A stretch of DNA of 46,438 bases from Bacteroidales bacterium (GTDB lineage Bacteria > Bacteroidota > Bacteroidia > Bacteroidales > P3): positions 1 through 46,438 of the forward strand of contig JAISLH010000025.1 in NCBI GenBank assembly GCA_031260565.1. The letters are read 5' to 3'. The position numbers and the translations under genes were made by a program. The notes under the pieces were generated by a model. That model did not search any database, had not been told where the DNA came from, and saw nothing but the letters and a program-made list of their open reading frames with translations. Positions 43,859 to 46,438 of the stretch are shown here, piece after piece (position 1 is the first letter of the stretch; each line of letters starts with the position of its first letter).

Positions 43859-45178
43859 CTACTTTTGCCGAAGTTCCAGCAAAGCCTTTCTACCCAAAAT
43901 AATAGTGAATAAAAAGGTTAGCCCGTCTGCAATAGGCACGCAAAGCTCTATGCCAAGCACTCCCCAAAGCGGAACAATGGTATAAAGTAGCGGTATTAAG
44001 AAAAGTCCTTGCCGAGAGAGGGCTAAGATACTTGCAGGTATGGCTTTGCCTGTGGTTTGCAACATCATATTGGTTACGATTATCCAAGCAGAGAACGGAA
44101 GTATCATACACTGAAAACGTAATGCGTGAGACCCGACTTCAATCACCATTTGATTATCGTGTCCAAAGAGTCCAATTAAATCAGGTGCAAAAATAAAACC
44201 TGCAGCTGCCACAATGATTAGGAAGATTGTTGTTGAGCGAACGGTGAACCAAAAGCCCGACCAAACCCTTCCATACAATTTTGCCCCGTAATTGAAGCCA
44301 CAGACCGGCTGATAACCCTGTCCTATACCCAAAACAATGGCTGCGGCAATCATAATGATACGTCCAACGATTGAAATAGCTGCAATGACAGGCTCACCAA
44401 AGTTTCCGGCAGCGTGATTGAGCAAAATAGTTGATATACTCAGCAAAGCTTGACGCAGAAGTGAAGGTGTGCCTCCTTGAACGATTTGTTTATAAACAGC
44501 AGACTTAAAAATGAAGTTTTGAAAGCGTATTTTAACAGTACTTTTATTCACATAACCAATGACAAAAAGCAGAACACTGCTGACAATCTGGCTTATCATC
44601 GTTGCCAATGCCGCACCTGTCATACCCATATCAAAAGTAAAAATAAACAAAGGAGTTAAGCCAATGTTCAGCACCGCACCTGCCACAATGCCTATCATTG
44701 CTAAGGACGCTGAACCCTGAAATCGCAGCAGGTTATTAAGCATAAAAGACGACACCATAAAAGGTGCGGCAATCATTATAAGCCTTAAATAATCTACAGC
44801 GTAGGGTAAGATGTTTGAGGTTGCACCTAACATTTTTGCAAAAGGCGTTAGGAACATCAAGCAAACGAGAGAAATTAACGTGCCAAAGAAAAAAGCCGAG
44901 AAAAAAGCCGTTGCTGCCATCTTTTCAGCCTTTTGTGTCTGTTTTGCACCCAAAGCACGTGATATATAATTCCCTGCACCTTGCCCAAAGAAGAACCCTA
45001 TAGCCTGAATGATAGCCTGCATCGGAAAACTGACACCTATAGCGGCTACGGCATTAGTTCCAAGATGGCTCACGAAATAAGACGCTGTCAGATTGTAGAT
45101 TGCACTCACCAACATGATGACTACGCTTGGTAGAGCCATCTTTAGTATCAACCCTTTCAGGGGTTGTGTGGTCATCAT
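43859..45178 (-). CDS. MATE family efflux transporter
   Basis: MATE proteins export drugs or metabolites in exchange for Na+ or H+. From the ATG at 45178 the protein has 439 residues and 12 predicted membrane segments in two six-helix halves, with the family opening PLKGLILKMALPSVVIMLVSAIYNL and the GQGAGNYISRALGAK loop. The frame is open a further 55 codons, but the promoter box at 45227-45234 places the transcript start inside that extension and family members start here. It converges on secA with a 35-base gap. Substrate unknown. Confidence 0.93.
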   Translation of the reverse strand: MMTTQPLKGLILKMALPSVVIMLVSAIYNLTASYFVSHLGTNAVAAIGVSFPMQAIIQAIGFFFGQGAGNYISRALGAKQTQKAEKMAATAFFSAFFFGTLISLVCLMFLTPFAKMLGATSNILPYAVDYLRLIMIAAPFMVSSFMLNNLLRFQGSASLAMIGIVAGAVLNIGLTPLFIFTFDMGMTGAALATMISQIVSSVLLFVIGYVNKSTVKIRFQNFIFKSAVYKQIVQGGTPSLLRQALLSISTILLNHAAGNFGEPVIAAISIVGRIIMIAAAIVLGIGQGYQPVCGFNYGAKLYGRVWSGFWFTVRSTTIFLIIVAAAGFIFAPDLIGLFGHDNQMVIEVGSHALRFQCMILPFSAWIIVTNMMLQTTGKAIPASILALSRQGLFLIPLLYTIVPLWGVLGIELCVPIADGLTFLFTIILGRKALLELRQK

Positions 45179-45226
45179 TTCGTATCGGGTCTTCAAAATC
45201 TCGTTAAATTTTCTTGTAATCAGCGG

Positions 45227-45234
45227 CAAAAGTA
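45227..45234 (-). promoter_or_regulatory. MATE gene promoter
   Basis: The minus strand reads TACTTTTG, an exact -7 box, 48 bases upstream of the chosen ATG. This decides the start against the longer frame. Confidence 0.6.
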
Positions 45235-45450
45235 CTAAATTTAGTTGGAAACAATAAATTGTGAAAATATTTCCAACAAAGGGAATACTATTACTCAATC
45301 TTATTTTTATCATTTGCTCTTTCGCAGAATCAAAGGTTGGCAATAGAGTGAAAAAAAGAAAATTTAAGAAAAATTTTGTCCAATTATGTTACCGTAAGGC
45401 AAAAAAAAGTGTTTATATGTGTATAGTTTGGGAAATAAATATAGGATTTA

Positions 45451-45480
45451 TTGTTGGCAAGCAAAAAACACTTACCTTCG
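45451..45480 (+). promoter_or_regulatory. promoter of the partial secreted protein gene
   Basis: TTG at 45451-45453, a 19-base spacer and TACCTTCG at 45473-45480 (one mismatch) form a plausible promoter 34 bases before the ATG at 45515. Confidence 0.5.
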
Positions 45481-45514
45481 CAGTCGTAAATATGGTACAT
45501 AAATATAAAAAGTC

Positions 45515-46438
45515 ATGAAGAAAATTAAAGTTTTAGCGTTTGCAGTTATAGCCTTAGGCTTTGCAAACAGTAGTTTTGGACAAGCCGCCGTTGGTTGTCC
45601 TAATTTCAATTTTGAGAACGGCGATACGCCATGGACAAATCCTGATGCCACACTATGGTGGAATGCTGGATGGTATTATGATCATGGAACATATACCGTT
45701 TATCCCAGCTCTAGTAGTGCGACAATCCCTTATTATAATCAAGTTTGGAATTATAATTCAGACCCTGAGATGTTAGACCCTCATACTTCGTCTTACGGAA
45801 CCCAGCGTTTCTTCCAAATAGAGACTAACGTGAATGAAACAGACAACTTTACTGGTGGGCAACTAAAGAAAGTTCATCCCGGTTCTCTATATTCAGCAAG
45901 GATTGGTACTCCAATAGGCGGGACAGATGCTTCACAATTAAGGTACAGATTTACAGTATCGGCACAAAACTGCTTGCTGACATTCTATTATGCAATGGTT
46001 GTGGCATCCCCCAGCCATACAGGATACGTAAATCCTACTTTTCAAATAGATGTTGTGGAAGGTAATGGGACGAATGCGAGTGCTCCGTTGGTGAAACCTT
46101 GTGCTTTTTTTGAAAAAAACAGCAATACTAATCTTCCTACTCTTGAGCCGAGTGTTTGGCATACCAGTACTTTCACTGACATGAATGGTCCTTATATTTA
46201 TTGTGATTGGCAAAGGGTAACAATAGATCTTGCCGATATGATAGGACATTATGTTACCGCCAGAATACGTATGAGTGATTGTGCGCAAGTGCAGCACGGC
46301 GGTTGGTGTTATTTTTTGTGTGAGGCAAGCAACCCATCTCTTCAAGCCAGTGGGTGTTCGCAAGGTGCAAACATTGTAGAAGTTGTTGCTCCTGCTGGCT
46401 TTGCGGCTTATCAGTGGTATATCAATCCAAGTAATAAT
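45515..46438 (+). CDS. secreted surface protein, 3' end outside window
   Basis: An open frame of 308 codons runs from the ATG at 45515 to the window edge without a stop. It starts with a signal peptide (MKKIKVLAFAVIALGFANSSFGQ). The next ~260 residues are rich in W, Y, N and T with paired cysteines, as in a carbohydrate-binding-like or jelly-roll domain (CPNFNFENGDTPW). The last visible part (VEVVAPAGFAAYQWYINPSN) opens like the PKD- or Ig-like repeats common in gliding and type IX secreted proteins. A C-terminal sorting domain is expected beyond the window but cannot be seen. Confidence 0.8.
   Translation, partial: MKKIKVLAFAVIALGFANSSFGQAAVGCPNFNFENGDTPWTNPDATLWWNAGWYYDHGTYTVYPSSSSATIPYYNQVWNYNSDPEMLDPHTSSYGTQRFFQIETNVNETDNFTGGQLKKVHPGSLYSARIGTPIGGTDASQLRYRFTVSAQNCLLTFYYAMVVASPSHTGYVNPTFQIDVVEGNGTNASAPLVKPCAFFEKNSNTNLPTLEPSVWHTSTFTDMNGPYIYCDWQRVTIDLADMIGHYVTARIRMSDCAQVQHGGWCYFLCEASNPSLQASGCSQGANIVEVVAPAGFAAYQWYINPSNN

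Noticed and set aside
45179..45343. Fifty-five extra N-terminal codons of the MATE transporter
   Set aside because: The promoter box at 45227-45234 lies within them and family members begin at the later ATG.
1..46438. tRNA, rRNA or insertion sequence genes
   Set aside because: I saw no cloverleaf T-arm pattern, rRNA sequence or transposase-like protein in the window; a tRNAscan or ISfinder run would be needed to be certain.

Overview
The window reads as chromosomal DNA of a low-GC member of Bacteroidetes, probably order Bacteroidales. The evidence is the many promoters with the Bacteroidetes -7 box TAnnTTTG and no clear Shine-Dalgarno sites, a secreted protein with a type IX secretion C-terminal sorting domain, the gene order coaX, outer-membrane protein, TPR protein, lptC, a Bacteroidetes-type P5C dehydrogenase, and a Cas13a that I recall as closest to that of Paludibacter propionicigenes. 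Assignments rest on motifs and recalled family sequences; no database search was run.

Layout. 1-5.5 kb: thrS, a P5C dehydrogenase, a 21-bp tandem repeat with a repetitive ORF, an IPExxxVDY-like protein and an HU protein. 5.5-8.3 kb: a minus-strand operon (M23 peptidase, ribH, a small membrane protein, fmt). 8.45-13.8 kb: a compact type VI-A CRISPR-Cas locus made of 26 repeats and 25 spacers plus cas13a, both read on the minus strand, with no cas1 or cas2 in the window. 13.8-17.5 kb: outer-membrane protein, M20 dipeptidase, SPOR protein and universal stress protein. 17.6-25 kb: ruvB, ribosomal protein S1 with a structured leader, two secreted proteins and the first copy of a duplicated small RNA. 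25-35.5 kb: a TPR-like protein, an internally deleted methyltransferase, and an envelope/CoA operon headed by a 1077-residue multi-cofactor oxidoreductase. 35.7-46.4 kb: gmk and a conserved hypothetical, the second small-RNA copy, a polysaccharide chain-length and polymerase pair, secA, a MATE transporter and the start of a secreted protein cut by the window end.

Three things stand out. First, the Cas13a locus is minimal, and its leader-distal repeat has mutated into what looks like an intrinsic terminator. Second, two ~200-nt transcription units at 22.8 kb (+) and 37.6 kb (-) share promoter, two ~90% identical blocks, predicted helices and a terminator, but each holds a 26-nt segment that differs completely: a constant scaffold with an exchangeable insert. 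Third, most longer intergenic gaps hold short tandem arrays on a 21-22 bp (or 41-42 bp) lattice, many built from palindromic words (GATGTACATC, TGACGTCA, GGCGTTTC with GAAACGCC). Two of these arrays lie directly behind the small-RNA terminators and one lies between the CRISPR promoter and cas13a.
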